From assembly GCA_903918195.1 (NCBI GenBank), contig CAIXDS010000396.1, forward strand, positions 1 through 59,715: DNA of 59,715 nucleotides. The letters are read 5' to 3'. Made by a program: the position numbers and the translations under genes. The notes beneath the pieces are model-generated. The model did not search any database and was not told the DNA's origin. It saw nothing but the letters and a program-made list of their open reading frames with translations. Origin of the DNA: an uncultured Acetobacteraceae bacterium (GTDB lineage Bacteria; Pseudomonadota; Alphaproteobacteria; Acetobacterales; Acetobacteraceae). This document shows, piece by piece, positions 42,545-51,255 of the stretch. Numbering within the stretch: position 1 is the stretch's first letter; every line of letters starts with the position of its first letter.

Positions 42545-42934
42545 TCAAATCTCGTCGTGATGCTTGTTGATCTCGGCACATAACAGGTCGATCTCTTCCC
42601 GGCAACGATACAGCGCCGCGAGCAGTCCCTGCTTGGCGACGACGATCGGCTTGGGTTTGAATTCCGCCATGGTCCAATATGGGACGATCGGTTTATTCCA
42701 CTCGATCACTTCCGAGATCGCGGGATCGTACTTGCGCACTTTGTCGATCGCGTCCTCGCGCGTCGGCCCGCCACGGCCGGTGCAGAGCACCACCTGGTCG
42801 AACAGATCGTCAGCCGGGGTGCGCAGTTGCACGAACCACTCACCCGGCTTGTCCTCGAAGCAGCATCCGATAATCGCTTGCATGGCGTAGGGTCCGTTCT
42901 CCCAACGGTCTAAGGCGTCAGAAAGGTACGTCAT
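42545..42934 (-). CDS. hypothetical protein
   Basis: 129 residues starting MTYLSDALDRWENGPYAM, overlapping the upstream gene by 17 bp. A beta-rich domain (MQAIIGCCFEDKPGEWFVQL) is followed by a helical C-terminus ending HHDEI. Unrecognised; it lies between helicase and terminase genes. Confidence 0.5.
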   Translation of the reverse strand: MTYLSDALDRWENGPYAMQAIIGCCFEDKPGEWFVQLRTPADDLFDQVVLCTGRGGPTREDAIDKVRKYDPAISEVIEWNKPIVPYWTMAEFKPKPIVVAKQGLLAALYRCREEIDLLCAEINKHHDEI

Positions 42935-43286
42935 CGTCAATGTCGTCCCCGAAGATGGCAACCCGGTGCTGCCAGAGCGCCGATTGCAGCGCGTGCAATT
43001 CGTTCTCTAGGCGCGCGGTGGCCCCGATGACGCCGGGCACGTGGAAGTTGAGGCCCGAATTGGCGGCGAGCGCATTGGCGACAGCCTCGTCCACGGTAGG
43101 GCCTCGTCCGTAGAAGAAGCGATCCACGGCTTCCGGCGTCGCCAGCGTCACGCTAACCGGGTCCTTGGCGGTGGGGCGGCCGGGCGACTTCGAATAGACG
43201 GTGGTGTAGTGGCTGGCTTGCCAGAGCGCGATATTGCGCTCGACGAGCATATCTCGAATCGCCTGTGATGGTCTAGGCTGCGGCAC
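42918..43286 (-). CDS. hypothetical protein with SSB-like C-terminal tip
   Basis: 122 residues from a GTG preceded by GGAGGA. It starts MPQPRPSQAIRDMLVERN and ends FGDDIDDDVPF. The last residues closely resemble the bacterial SSB C-terminal tip (acidic residues followed by I/V-P-F), which docks many replication and repair enzymes. The body does not look like an OB-fold SSB, so it may mimic the tip to bind SSB partners. That is inference. Confidence 0.5.
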   Translation of the reverse strand: MPQPRPSQAIRDMLVERNIALWQASHYTTVYSKSPGRPTAKDPVSVTLATPEAVDRFFYGRGPTVDEAVANALAANSGLNFHVPGVIGATARLENELHALQSALWQHRVAIFGDDIDDDVPF

Positions 43287-44907
43287 GGTTGGTCCTCCAT
43301 TCGTTATCGTTCGCATAGCGGAGCCTCGCACGCCGCATATACTCGAACAGGCGATCTTGTCCTTCGCCCTTGTCGATCAGGCAATCATACACGATCTCGT
43401 CGGCGGTGCCAACGCACATAAGATGGTGAACGCGGACGATCTCGCGCTGCCCCTGTCGCACCAGCCGGCCGATCAACTGCTCGTAAAGCTCGCGGCTCCA
43501 ACATAGATCGAACCATGCGATATCGCGCGCTGGTCCCTTCTGCATGTTGAGGCCGTGGGCCGCGCCGCCCGGCTGGATCAGCATCATCTCGATCTCGCCG
43601 CGATTCCACGGACCCACGGCCGAGCCATTGCGATCCATGACCACCGCCTCGGGGAACGCTTTGCGAAGTCGGGCAAGGCTGGATTTGAACCAGTACGGCA
43701 CAAGCAGCGGGGAGCCTTGAAGCTCGTCCTTCAACTCGCGCAGCGCTTCGATCTTCTCGTCGTGGATCGGGATCACGTTGCGCTCGCCGTCGTACACCGC
43801 GCCAGCCGTCATCTGCAAGAGCTTGTTGAACAGCGCCGCGCCGTTGACAGCCTCGATCCGCATGTCGTCGAGCTTCAGGATCATGGTCTTCTCGAAGTCC
43901 TCGTACCGCGACATCAGGTCTTCGTTGAGCACGATGCGCCGGGGGATCGGCAGGAATTCCTTGACCCCAAGTATCTCGCGGTAGTCGTCAACCTTGAGCA
44001 CCATGCAGATGTCCGCGATCTTCGCCGCGATCTTCTGCTCGCTTCCTGGTTTGATCTTCCACTTGTGCGCCGCCTTGATCTCATGGAAGTAGCGCTGAAG
44101 GTAGTGCGTGACATAGCGGCCGAAACGCTTGCCGCGATCGAGCAGAAAGATTTGCGCGAAGATATGCTGGAAGCTCTCGGCGGCCGGCGAAGCAGTCAGG
44201 GTGTGCAGGCGCGTAATTCTGCCAAGGCACTTCTTCAGCGCGCGATAACGCTTGGTCGTGTAGTCCTTGAACTTGCTGCTCTCGTCAATGATCACCGTGT
44301 CATAAGGCCAGTGCATCCCGAAGGTGCGGCCCATGTACTCCCAATACGCGACCAGCCATTCAAGCCGTTCGATGTTGATGATATGCAGATGGGCCGGGTC
44401 CAGCGCCTGCCGGCGTCGCATGGCTTCCTTGGCCGTCTGACGGGGGCCTGCGGCGGCACGACGGGCATAGCCGGCCGCGACTGCCGGGCGCTCCCCCACG
44501 GCCCGCTGGCGGGCATACTCGCGGTCGTAGTGCTCTTTCCACACCGCCTTGATCTCGTCGTCGTCATCCTCTGCGCGGATCAGCCTGTGCTCGATCCCGG
44601 CTGACTGCTTCCACTCTGCGATCTCGGCCGGCCACGTCGCCTTGGCGACACGCAGCGGCGCGATCACCAACGCCTTGCCGCGCCAGCCTTCCTTGAGCAG
44701 ATCGGCGAGCAGTGTCAGGCAGATCACGGTCTTGCCCATTCCGAGATCGACGAACAGCCCGGAGTAGGGCTTCTCGTAAAGCCACTGCACCGCTTCGTGC
44801 TGGAATTCGTGCAAGTCCTTCCGCGTGCGGATCACCTTGCCGTACAGACTGGTGTACCACTCGTCGAAGGAGAAACGCTGTTCCAGTTGTGAGCGGACTA
44901 GAGCCAC
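43273..44907 (-). CDS. SNF2/DEAD-like helicase
   Basis: 544 residues from GTG. Motifs: Walker A LFVDLGMGKTVICL near residue 55, DEAD-like IIDESSKF near 210, and motif VI LIGRLVRQGQR near 490, typical of phage SNF2-type superfamily 2 helicases. Role: DNA translocation in replication or recombination. The N-terminus MALVRSQLEQRF is almost the same as that of the DNA polymerase (MALVRGQLDERF). It overlaps the VRR-NUC gene by 10 bp. Confidence 0.9.
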   Translation of the reverse strand: MALVRSQLEQRFSFDEWYTSLYGKVIRTRKDLHEFQHEAVQWLYEKPYSGLFVDLGMGKTVICLTLLADLLKEGWRGKALVIAPLRVAKATWPAEIAEWKQSAGIEHRLIRAEDDDDEIKAVWKEHYDREYARQRAVGERPAVAAGYARRAAAGPRQTAKEAMRRRQALDPAHLHIINIERLEWLVAYWEYMGRTFGMHWPYDTVIIDESSKFKDYTTKRYRALKKCLGRITRLHTLTASPAAESFQHIFAQIFLLDRGKRFGRYVTHYLQRYFHEIKAAHKWKIKPGSEQKIAAKIADICMVLKVDDYREILGVKEFLPIPRRIVLNEDLMSRYEDFEKTMILKLDDMRIEAVNGAALFNKLLQMTAGAVYDGERNVIPIHDEKIEALRELKDELQGSPLLVPYWFKSSLARLRKAFPEAVVMDRNGSAVGPWNRGEIEMMLIQPGGAAHGLNMQKGPARDIAWFDLCWSRELYEQLIGRLVRQGQREIVRVHHLMCVGTADEIVYDCLIDKGEGQDRLFEYMRRARLRYANDNEWRTNRAAA

Positions 44908-45344
44908 ATTTGCTCCCCGTACATCTTATCGACCGTATCCATCACGACTTGCGGATACTCGACGACATATTGTCCCTCGCGCAGGCCGACAAGAACTTCC
45001 CACTGCTCAACGCTGTTTGCCCACCACGCCATTATCCCTTGGTTCCGAAGTTCCCATATCCGCAGATACTGTTGCTCTGTCGGATACTTCCCCGGCACCT
45101 TGAATTCGATCAGGATGATCCCGCCAGCAACGCGCGAGCACAGCGTATCGGGCACGCCATTCAGCGACTTCCCTTCGATGTTCCAGAAGAGCAGCTTTGC
45201 GGCGAGAGCGATAACTCGACATGCTGTCTTGATCTTTCCTTCGGGTTGCTTCTGCGCCATGTGCTCGTCCCTGTCTCTCTGGATCGCGGCTAGGTTATAG
45301 GCTCGCTGATCTTCCTTCGTCCACCAATCCACGGCACGCTCCAA
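44898..45344 (-). CDS. VRR-NUC domain nuclease
   Basis: 148 residues starting MERAVDWWTKEDQRAYNLA. The core NGVPDTLCSRVAGGIILIEFKVPG with a later TEQQYLRIWELRNQG matches the VRR-NUC fold (D and E-x-K active site residues). Such enzymes act as Holliday-junction or structure-specific nucleases in many phages. Placed directly upstream of the SNF2-type helicase, a common pairing. Confidence 0.85.
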   Translation of the reverse strand: MERAVDWWTKEDQRAYNLAAIQRDRDEHMAQKQPEGKIKTACRVIALAAKLLFWNIEGKSLNGVPDTLCSRVAGGIILIEFKVPGKYPTEQQYLRIWELRNQGIMAWWANSVEQWEVLVGLREGQYVVEYPQVVMDTVDKMYGEQMWL

Positions 45345-45999
45345 TCAAGGAAGTTACTTCGTAGTCTGCGCGGATCAACGCAGCCTTCAGCCCGGTCGCC
45401 CGGCCGCCGCCCCACTGCCAAGCACAGGCGTCCGCCATGCCCTGCTTCGTCTCGCTGCGTTCCTTCCAGCGTAACGGACCTGGTTGTGCCCGATGGCACT
45501 TGGCCCACTCGGCGCGTTCATGGGGCAGTGGTGGCCCGAGATCGTTGGTAGGGCGGAGCTTCCACAGGTCCTTCAGCCACCAGCACGTCGCCTTCGTCTC
45601 GCGGTGTCCAAACCACCACGGCTGCACGATCTGGTCCGGCCCGCGTCCGATGATCTCTTGCGCATAGCCGAGCATAATCGGGTTCTCGATCGCGTGCGGA
45701 TAGGGCAACTCGTCGAGCCGCTTGAAGTCCTCTGCCGACGCCACCATCTTATCCCATCGGCCTTCTTCAATATGGATATGCTGCGACGAGCTATTGCACA
45801 TGAAGGTGCATGTCGGGTGGAAGATGCCAAGGTCCCAATCGTCGTGCGCGATGTCCCAATAGTTGCCAAGGTAGTGCGGGCCGGGCGCGTCACTCGGTTC
45901 GAGATCACAGCTTATGGCGTCATGCCCGAGTCGCCGGAAGGCGTCGCGCATCTTGCCGCTTGTCTCGCCACCGATCAGGACCTTCAGACACTTAACCAC
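45295..45999 (-). CDS. C5-methyltransferase-like phage protein, possibly degenerate
   Basis: 234 residues from a likely GTG at 45999 (MVKCLKVLIGGETSGKMRDAF). The pattern HPTCTFMCNSS, then AIENPIMLGYAQEIIG and DQIVQPWWFG, then KATCWWL, is that of a group of phage proteins related to cytosine C5 methyltransferases. The canonical Pro-Cys of the active loop is replaced by Thr-Cys, so activity is uncertain. It overlaps both neighbours. The dispersed palindrome at 45349 encodes EVTS near the C-terminus. Confidence 0.6.
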   Translation of the reverse strand: MVKCLKVLIGGETSGKMRDAFRRLGHDAISCDLEPSDAPGPHYLGNYWDIAHDDWDLGIFHPTCTFMCNSSSQHIHIEEGRWDKMVASAEDFKRLDELPYPHAIENPIMLGYAQEIIGRGPDQIVQPWWFGHRETKATCWWLKDLWKLRPTNDLGPPLPHERAEWAKCHRAQPGPLRWKERSETKQGMADACAWQWGGGRATGLKAALIRADYEVTSLIGACRGLVDEGRSASL

Positions 46000-46882
46000 G
46001 GAGCGACGCCAGCAACTTCGCAAGTTCGTCCACGGCTTCGGTCATCGCCGCCGTCGCTCCCACGATCCCGGCGCTGTGGTAGCCGGGATAAATCTTCCGC
46101 TTGATCGGCTGCATGAAGCATTCCGTCTCTTGCGTGTCGCGCGTCCAGATCGCCCATGCGCAATCCATCAGCGGGGATTTGCCGCGCTCGGGCAGGAACG
46201 CCAGCCGCCACGTCAGCGGCAGGAAAAAGCGAGGCCGCAGATCGTTGAAGAAGTCGAAGCGGTTGTCGGTGTTGTAATAGTTCTGCTTCACCAGCATGAC
46301 GACGACAGGCGCATAGCGAAGCGCCATCTCGATAAACTCGCGGGCGAGGCTGAAGGGTGGGTTGGTCATGATCATGTCGAACTGGAAAGGATCGAGTCCG
46401 ATCTTGCGCTCGACATCGCCCTTGAGGAAGTCAACCCCGCCTGTGCCGTAGCCAGTGTGGTCGCGCAGATCGGTGCCGGTCACGTCAAGGCCGTGCCATT
46501 CGAGCACGCGGGCGATCCGTCCGTCAGCGCACGCCGGCTCCCACACCCGTTGAATGCTGCGCCCATCCATGCCGCCGAGATCAACCGTGCCGTCAGACAG
46601 GATCGACAGGCGGCGGATCAGCGCCATCAGGCTCTCCGTGGCATTACACGGCGTCGGGTACAGATCAGCGGGCTTGCGCTCCCACCGCTTGTAGCTTGCC
46701 ACGATCGCATCTGCCATGGTGTGCGCAGGACGCTCGGCCGGCGTCACGTCATAGGTGAACTTCATGCCAAGCTGCTTCGCCTTGACACGGAAGCTGGCGA
46801 TGTCAGTTACATCCTCGGACACGCCGTCCCACTCTTCGGAAATGTGGAGCGTGTCGCTGTCATCGTGATACCAGAGTCGCAT
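45992..46882 (-). CDS. N6-adenine DNA methyltransferase-like protein
   Basis: 296 residues from ATG 46882 with GAGG upstream; GTG 46894, overlapping the polymerase stop, is possible. Motif I VWEPACADGRIARVL (SAM binding) near residue 115 and motif IV MTNPPFSLAREF (NPPF) near 175 give an Ade-MTase order. It may protect phage DNA from restriction. It lies directly after the polymerase gene. Confidence 0.8.
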   Translation of the reverse strand: MRLWYHDDSDTLHISEEWDGVSEDVTDIASFRVKAKQLGMKFTYDVTPAERPAHTMADAIVASYKRWERKPADLYPTPCNATESLMALIRRLSILSDGTVDLGGMDGRSIQRVWEPACADGRIARVLEWHGLDVTGTDLRDHTGYGTGGVDFLKGDVERKIGLDPFQFDMIMTNPPFSLAREFIEMALRYAPVVVMLVKQNYYNTDNRFDFFNDLRPRFFLPLTWRLAFLPERGKSPLMDCAWAIWTRDTQETECFMQPIKRKIYPGYHSAGIVGATAAMTEAVDELAKLLASLRG

Positions 46883-46890
46883 GTCGATCC

Positions 46891-49050
46891 TCACAGTTTG
46901 CAGTAAATCTTGGTGGTGTGCCCGGCCGCGTTAAGCGGCATCCCCACGGCCCACTTGATCGCTTTGATCATGCAGGCACGGAGATTTTCGAGCGTGTAGC
47001 GATCGGACTTCTCGTCTTCCTCGCAGATGATTTCGTCGTGAACGTGTCCGATGATCGTGAAGCCGAACTTCTTCGCAGCCATCAAGCCCTCACGCAGGAT
47101 GTCCCGCGCGATGGCCTGCACGATATTCTCGATGAACTTGCCGCCGTGCGACTGGATGCGCCGCCAGCCATTGCCGTTCTGCTGCTTGCCCATGTAGGAT
47201 ATCTGATCCTTCAGGACGCGCTTGCGCTCGCCGGTTTCCTTGTCGGTGAATTCGAACCACACCTTCGAGATGCGCGGCTTGAGATAGTAGATGTTCCGTC
47301 CGCTCGGCAGATGGCAGACGAGATAGGGCTTGGCATAGCTGAAGGTGATATGCCCGACAGTGGTTGTCTGGTGCGTGCGGATCGTCCGCATGATCGCGTC
47401 TTCGAGCGCGTACCAGGTTGCCGGGATTTCCTTATACACGCGCCGGAAAGTTGCCACGCCACGATGCGCTTCCTTGCGCGTCATGTCGATACCCATGTTC
47501 TCGGCATAACCCCACAGGCCGGTCTTCTTGCCGTCGCGGATATCGCCGCCGCCAAGGCGGTAGCCCGCGCCAAGCGTGGCTGGCTTGGACTGCTTGCGCT
47601 GCTCGGAAGTTACTTCGGCGTAGGGGACCTTGAATAGCTCGGTCGCGAAATCCTTGTAGGCGTCGCGGCCCTCACGGAAGACGTTGAGCAGGCGTTCGCA
47701 GCCTGACACCCAACCGATCACCACCGACTCGATCGACGACAGATCGCAGACTACCAGCTTCTTGCCCTTGCGAGCACGCACGCTCGACCGCACCAGCCCG
47801 GCCAAGGCGTCGAGCGGTTCGGCTCGCAGAAGCTGCACGCCGGCATAGTCGTCGCGGCGGATCATGTCGGTGCAGAACGACATCACCGCTTCATGTGTGC
47901 TCTCGTCGCCGCCGAGCTTCATGGTGGTCATGTTCTGCGGCTGGAAGCGCCGGCCCGCGAATCGTGCCGTGCGCGCTGCTCCGGCAAACTGGAACACGTA
48001 TCGCATCCGCTGGTCGTCGCCCATGGCAACGAGCAGCGCGTTGTACTTCGTCGGCGTCGTGCGCGAATGCTGCAAGCGGAGCTTCAGCACTTCGACGCAT
48101 TCGTCCGTCAGGTACGGGAATAGCTCGCCCTTCTTCTGCTTCAACTCGCCGCTGATCCGACCAGCGTTCGCGGTCAACACCTTCTTGATCGACAGCTTCT
48201 GCAAGTCGTCGAACGGATAGCCGCGCTCCTTGACCCACGGCAGAAGCTGTTGCACCGATCCGGGGTTGGCGAGATGGGTCTTCTTCCGCAGGATCGTCGT
48301 CAACTCGTCCTTGCGGCGCTCCGCCATATCCAGTGCGCGCTCGACAAAGAGTTTGTCAATCGGCAGGCCGCGATCGTTGATCTCCTGATCCAGCGCGTAG
48401 AAGTCCCACTCGCGCTCGGGGATATGGTACTGCGGCCGGTCGAGCCTGTTCTTCAACGCCGTCTCGGCTACAACGTCCTGCTTGTTGTACTCGCAGAACA
48501 TCTTCCATTCGACGGGGTGGGTATGCCTGGTCCACCGCTTCTCGTCGTTGCCGGCCGTCAGCGCGTGCGGGCCGCAGAACATGGAGATCAGCTTCTTGCC
48601 GGTCGCCATCTTCTGCTTGTCGCTCGACAGCCCGGCGCGCTCGCCGATCTGGTCCAGCGTGCCGGTGTAGCTGTGCATGTAGGCGAGGACCATCGTGCAG
48701 CGGAAGCGGCGGATGGTGGGCCAGATGTCGAGCACGCGGTTGAGGATCGTCCGCTCGAACTGCGCGTTGAATGCCCAAATCTTGACGCGCTCGTCGTGTA
48801 GCGCATCCCACAGATCGCGGGGCATCTTCGGGTTGACGGTTGCGTCCCAATGCCGGACTTCGCCGCCGTCGATCGAATAGGCCGCCATCAGCACTTCGCA
48901 TGATGGATGGGCCGAATAGAGATCAAGTCCTACCTTCTTCAGGTCGAGCTTGCAGTAGGTTTCAAAGTCAAGGGCAAGCGTGCGCGTCTTCGACGGTGCA
49001 ACGTCATGCACGCCGAATCGCTCGTCAAGCTGTCCTCTAACTAATGCCAC
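46891..49050 (-). CDS. DNA polymerase, family A with 3'-5' exonuclease
   Basis: 719 residues from GTG, close to T7 gp5 (704). Exonuclease motifs: LDFET near residue 28, WAFNAQFERTIL near 95, and CEYNKQDV near 190 (YxxxD). Polymerase motif A VVCDLSSIESVVIGW, motif B RKQSKPATLGAGYRLGG and motif C IIGHVHDEIICE are complete, so it should be active in synthesis and proofreading. It starts MALVRGQLDERF, shared with the SNF2-type helicase. The replisome partners in this genome are the primase-helicase at 53798 and the gp2.5-like SSB at 49157. Confidence 0.95.
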   Translation of the reverse strand: MALVRGQLDERFGVHDVAPSKTRTLALDFETYCKLDLKKVGLDLYSAHPSCEVLMAAYSIDGGEVRHWDATVNPKMPRDLWDALHDERVKIWAFNAQFERTILNRVLDIWPTIRRFRCTMVLAYMHSYTGTLDQIGERAGLSSDKQKMATGKKLISMFCGPHALTAGNDEKRWTRHTHPVEWKMFCEYNKQDVVAETALKNRLDRPQYHIPEREWDFYALDQEINDRGLPIDKLFVERALDMAERRKDELTTILRKKTHLANPGSVQQLLPWVKERGYPFDDLQKLSIKKVLTANAGRISGELKQKKGELFPYLTDECVEVLKLRLQHSRTTPTKYNALLVAMGDDQRMRYVFQFAGAARTARFAGRRFQPQNMTTMKLGGDESTHEAVMSFCTDMIRRDDYAGVQLLRAEPLDALAGLVRSSVRARKGKKLVVCDLSSIESVVIGWVSGCERLLNVFREGRDAYKDFATELFKVPYAEVTSEQRKQSKPATLGAGYRLGGGDIRDGKKTGLWGYAENMGIDMTRKEAHRGVATFRRVYKEIPATWYALEDAIMRTIRTHQTTTVGHITFSYAKPYLVCHLPSGRNIYYLKPRISKVWFEFTDKETGERKRVLKDQISYMGKQQNGNGWRRIQSHGGKFIENIVQAIARDILREGLMAAKKFGFTIIGHVHDEIICEEDEKSDRYTLENLRACMIKAIKWAVGMPLNAAGHTTKIYCKL

Positions 49051-49069
49051 GTTGGTCCTGACAAGAAGC

Positions 49070-49126
49070 GGGGTGATATCCGGCTGCGTAAGCTCGTCGC
49101 CAGTGCAGTATCGCGGATATCACCCC
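49070..49126 (-). promoter_or_regulatory. hairpin between SSB and polymerase genes
   Basis: A perfect 13-bp inverted repeat (GGGGTGATATCCG at 49070-49082, complement at 49114-49126) with a 31-nt loop, lying just 20 bp before the polymerase start. It abuts a dispersed palindrome (49127-49139). It may be a terminator or attenuator that lowers polymerase expression relative to SSB, or an RNA processing site. Confidence 0.65.
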
Positions 49127-49139
49127 GGAAGTTACTTCG
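49127..49139. repeat. dispersed palindrome site (GGAAGTTACTTCG)
   Basis: An intergenic copy, directly next to the 13-bp inverted repeat and 17 bp from the SSB stop codon. Confidence 0.8.
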
Positions 49140-49156
49140 CCCCTAACAAGCGAAGA

Positions 49157-49834
49157 TCAGATGTCGTCGTCGTAATCGTCATCGTCGTCCGCAGGCTTGC
49201 GGGGCTTCGGCTTCGGCTTGCCGCGACGCGGGGCCTCGTCCTCTTCCTCGTAGCTGTCATCGTCGTCGCCGTAATCCTCGAACGTGTCGTCCAGGTCTTC
49301 GTCGGACAGCCGGCCCTCGCCGAACACTTCGTCCTTCTTGACCATCTGCACCGACGACAGGCCGGCATTGACACGCTTGCCGAACTTGTTGTTCTGATAC
49401 CAAGGCCGAATGAGGATGTCGCCCCAATAGCCCGGCTGGAACACTTCGTTCGCGTCTTCCGGCTCGACCACTTCGTTCGAGCGATTGCGCAGCGGCGGAC
49501 GCCGCGTCTCACGCGCCGAGACGGTCCAGTGATCGGCATAGTCTTCCTTACCGCTGTCATCGCCATCGCGCAGGAACTTCTTGTCGGATGGCAGGGCCTT
49601 GACCTTGTTCTCCTTCAAAAGTTCGTCGATCCGCTCGTTGATCAGATCGCGAGCGGCGCGGTGGGTCTTCTTCGGCATCATGCCGACGAGGCCGAACTTC
49701 GCCTCGCCCTTGTCGTCATCACCCTTGTAGGGCTTGGCGAGATGGGGGTAGCTGAAGCGCACCCCCGAGATGCGGATGGTGCCGTCCGCATAGAGGATCG
49801 CATTCTTCACCTTCTTTGCAATTTCGCGTGCCAT
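49157..49834 (-). CDS. single-stranded DNA-binding protein, DUF2815 / gp2.5-like
   Basis: 225 residues starting MAREIAKKVKNAILYADG. The N-terminal pattern TIRISGVRFSYPHLAKPYKG and later KEDYADHWTVSARETRRPP fit DUF2815, a phage OB-fold SSB family related in role to T7 gp2.5. The last 60 residues are very acidic, with a basic Lys/Pro stretch, and end DDDYDDDI, as expected of an SSB tail that binds polymerase and helicase. It lies two genes from the polymerase with the DUF2800 nuclease next to it. Confidence 0.85.
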   Translation of the reverse strand: MAREIAKKVKNAILYADGTIRISGVRFSYPHLAKPYKGDDDKGEAKFGLVGMMPKKTHRAARDLINERIDELLKENKVKALPSDKKFLRDGDDSGKEDYADHWTVSARETRRPPLRNRSNEVVEPEDANEVFQPGYWGDILIRPWYQNNKFGKRVNAGLSSVQMVKKDEVFGEGRLSDEDLDDTFEDYGDDDDSYEEEDEAPRRGKPKPKPRKPADDDDDYDDDI

Positions 49835-49857
49835 TTTCACTCTTTCCACTTCACGGT

Positions 49858-51255
49858 TTAGATGTCGTCTTCTTCCATTTCATCGTAGTTGAAGAAGACA
49901 TCGGTATCCTTGGGGGCGGGAAGACGAGGGTCGTCCACCGCCGCCAAGGTCTTCTGGCCGGGCGGTTTGACCGTCATGCCGGAATCTTCGAGGAAGGCTT
50001 TTATCTTGGGGAGACTGATCTTCTCCTTCGCCTTCGTATGGATGATGCGCTCCATCTCTGCCGGCGAAGCCATCTTCGTCACGAACAGATCGGCGCGCTT
50101 GAGCCGGGGGAAGCGCTTGAGCATCTGTTCGATGATCCAGTCTTCGTCCTCCACCCACTTGCGGCGGGTGCGGCTCTCGACGACCTTCCACCACAGAAGC
50201 TCTTCCTCGCGGCTGATCGCACGGCTCAATAGCTCGGCGCGGATCGCGTTGAAGAAATTCTCCATCAGCTTCTGATACCGAAGTAACTTCGCGAGTGCCA
50301 AGGTGTGCAGCGCTGGCGGGCTAGGGAGAGCCGGGAAGGGGCTGACAGCCATGTCGTCCATGATCGTCTCGTTCGCCCCGGCCATGCGTTCGTAGGACAC
50401 GGCGGTAGGCACGACATCAATGATCGCGGTGCGCGCGTCGATATCGTCGTAGTTCTCGAAGACATCGGTGTCCTCCGCCATGAACAGGTACAGCGCCGGG
50501 CATGTGGCGCGGACCTTGCACCAGCGGCAACCTTTCGTGCTCGGCGTCCGCGTCAGCATGTGGCGGGGTTGCCAGGTACGCGCCCATGCTTCCTTGGCCT
50601 CGTCGGCGAAAGCCAGAAGCTCTTCGCGAGAGATCGTCCACGTCGTCATGCCGCCCGCGACACGCGGCTGCGCGATCCTGATCTCGATCGTCTGGAAGTT
50701 GTAGAGCCAATCCCACTCGTAGAATACGCCGAGCGCATAGACGCGAAGCTGTTTGTTCTCGCGGGCGAACACCGGGTCCTTGCCGTACTTCAGATCGATG
50801 ATGATCATGACTTGCCAGCGGAACGCGATGAAGTCGGCGGTGCCGCCCTGATCGGGAATTGGCGTCAGGCGGGAGATATCGACATACTGCTCGCTGGCCC
50901 AATACTCCGCACCTTCAGCGGCTTCCATGCACCAGTCGTAGAATTCCTCGACGAAGCCGATCATCTCTTCGGTGATCTCGATCTCGAAGCCACCGACGAC
51001 TTCGATGAAGCCGATCTGATCGTCAGGCCGCTCGCCGGACTTGATCCAGCCCTCGCCGAGCGAATGCGCGACGGTCCCTTCGGCGGCCTCGTATGTCTGG
51101 TTGTCGTCGGCAAGGACGTTGAGCACCAGCGACTCTTCACAGGTCATCGTCATTTCCGACGAAGACGGGGAATAGACGCTGTGTCCTGACGCCATCTGCG
51201 CAGCGATCTGCGCTGGTGTCAGCGGCCCTATCAAGGCTAGGCGGTGCTCACTCAA
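49858..51255 (-). CDS. DUF2800 nuclease, PD-(D/E)XK / Cas4-RecB-like
   Basis: 465 residues starting MSEHRLALIGPLTPAQIA. The nuclease core is QGGTADFIAFRWQVMIIIDLKYGKD, then ENKQLRVYALG, and a C-terminal Cys set CRWCKVRATCPAL that would hold an Fe-S cluster as in Cas4/AddB-type enzymes. DUF2800 genes stand next to DUF2815 in many phages, as here. It probably acts as recombination exonuclease. The C-terminus ends EMEEDDI. A dispersed palindrome (50279) is read as K-L-L. Confidence 0.85.
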   Translation of the reverse strand: MSEHRLALIGPLTPAQIAAQMASGHSVYSPSSSEMTMTCEESLVLNVLADDNQTYEAAEGTVAHSLGEGWIKSGERPDDQIGFIEVVGGFEIEITEEMIGFVEEFYDWCMEAAEGAEYWASEQYVDISRLTPIPDQGGTADFIAFRWQVMIIIDLKYGKDPVFARENKQLRVYALGVFYEWDWLYNFQTIEIRIAQPRVAGGMTTWTISREELLAFADEAKEAWARTWQPRHMLTRTPSTKGCRWCKVRATCPALYLFMAEDTDVFENYDDIDARTAIIDVVPTAVSYERMAGANETIMDDMAVSPFPALPSPPALHTLALAKLLRYQKLMENFFNAIRAELLSRAISREEELLWWKVVESRTRRKWVEDEDWIIEQMLKRFPRLKRADLFVTKMASPAEMERIIHTKAKEKISLPKIKAFLEDSGMTVKPPGQKTLAAVDDPRLPAPKDTDVFFNYDEMEEDDI

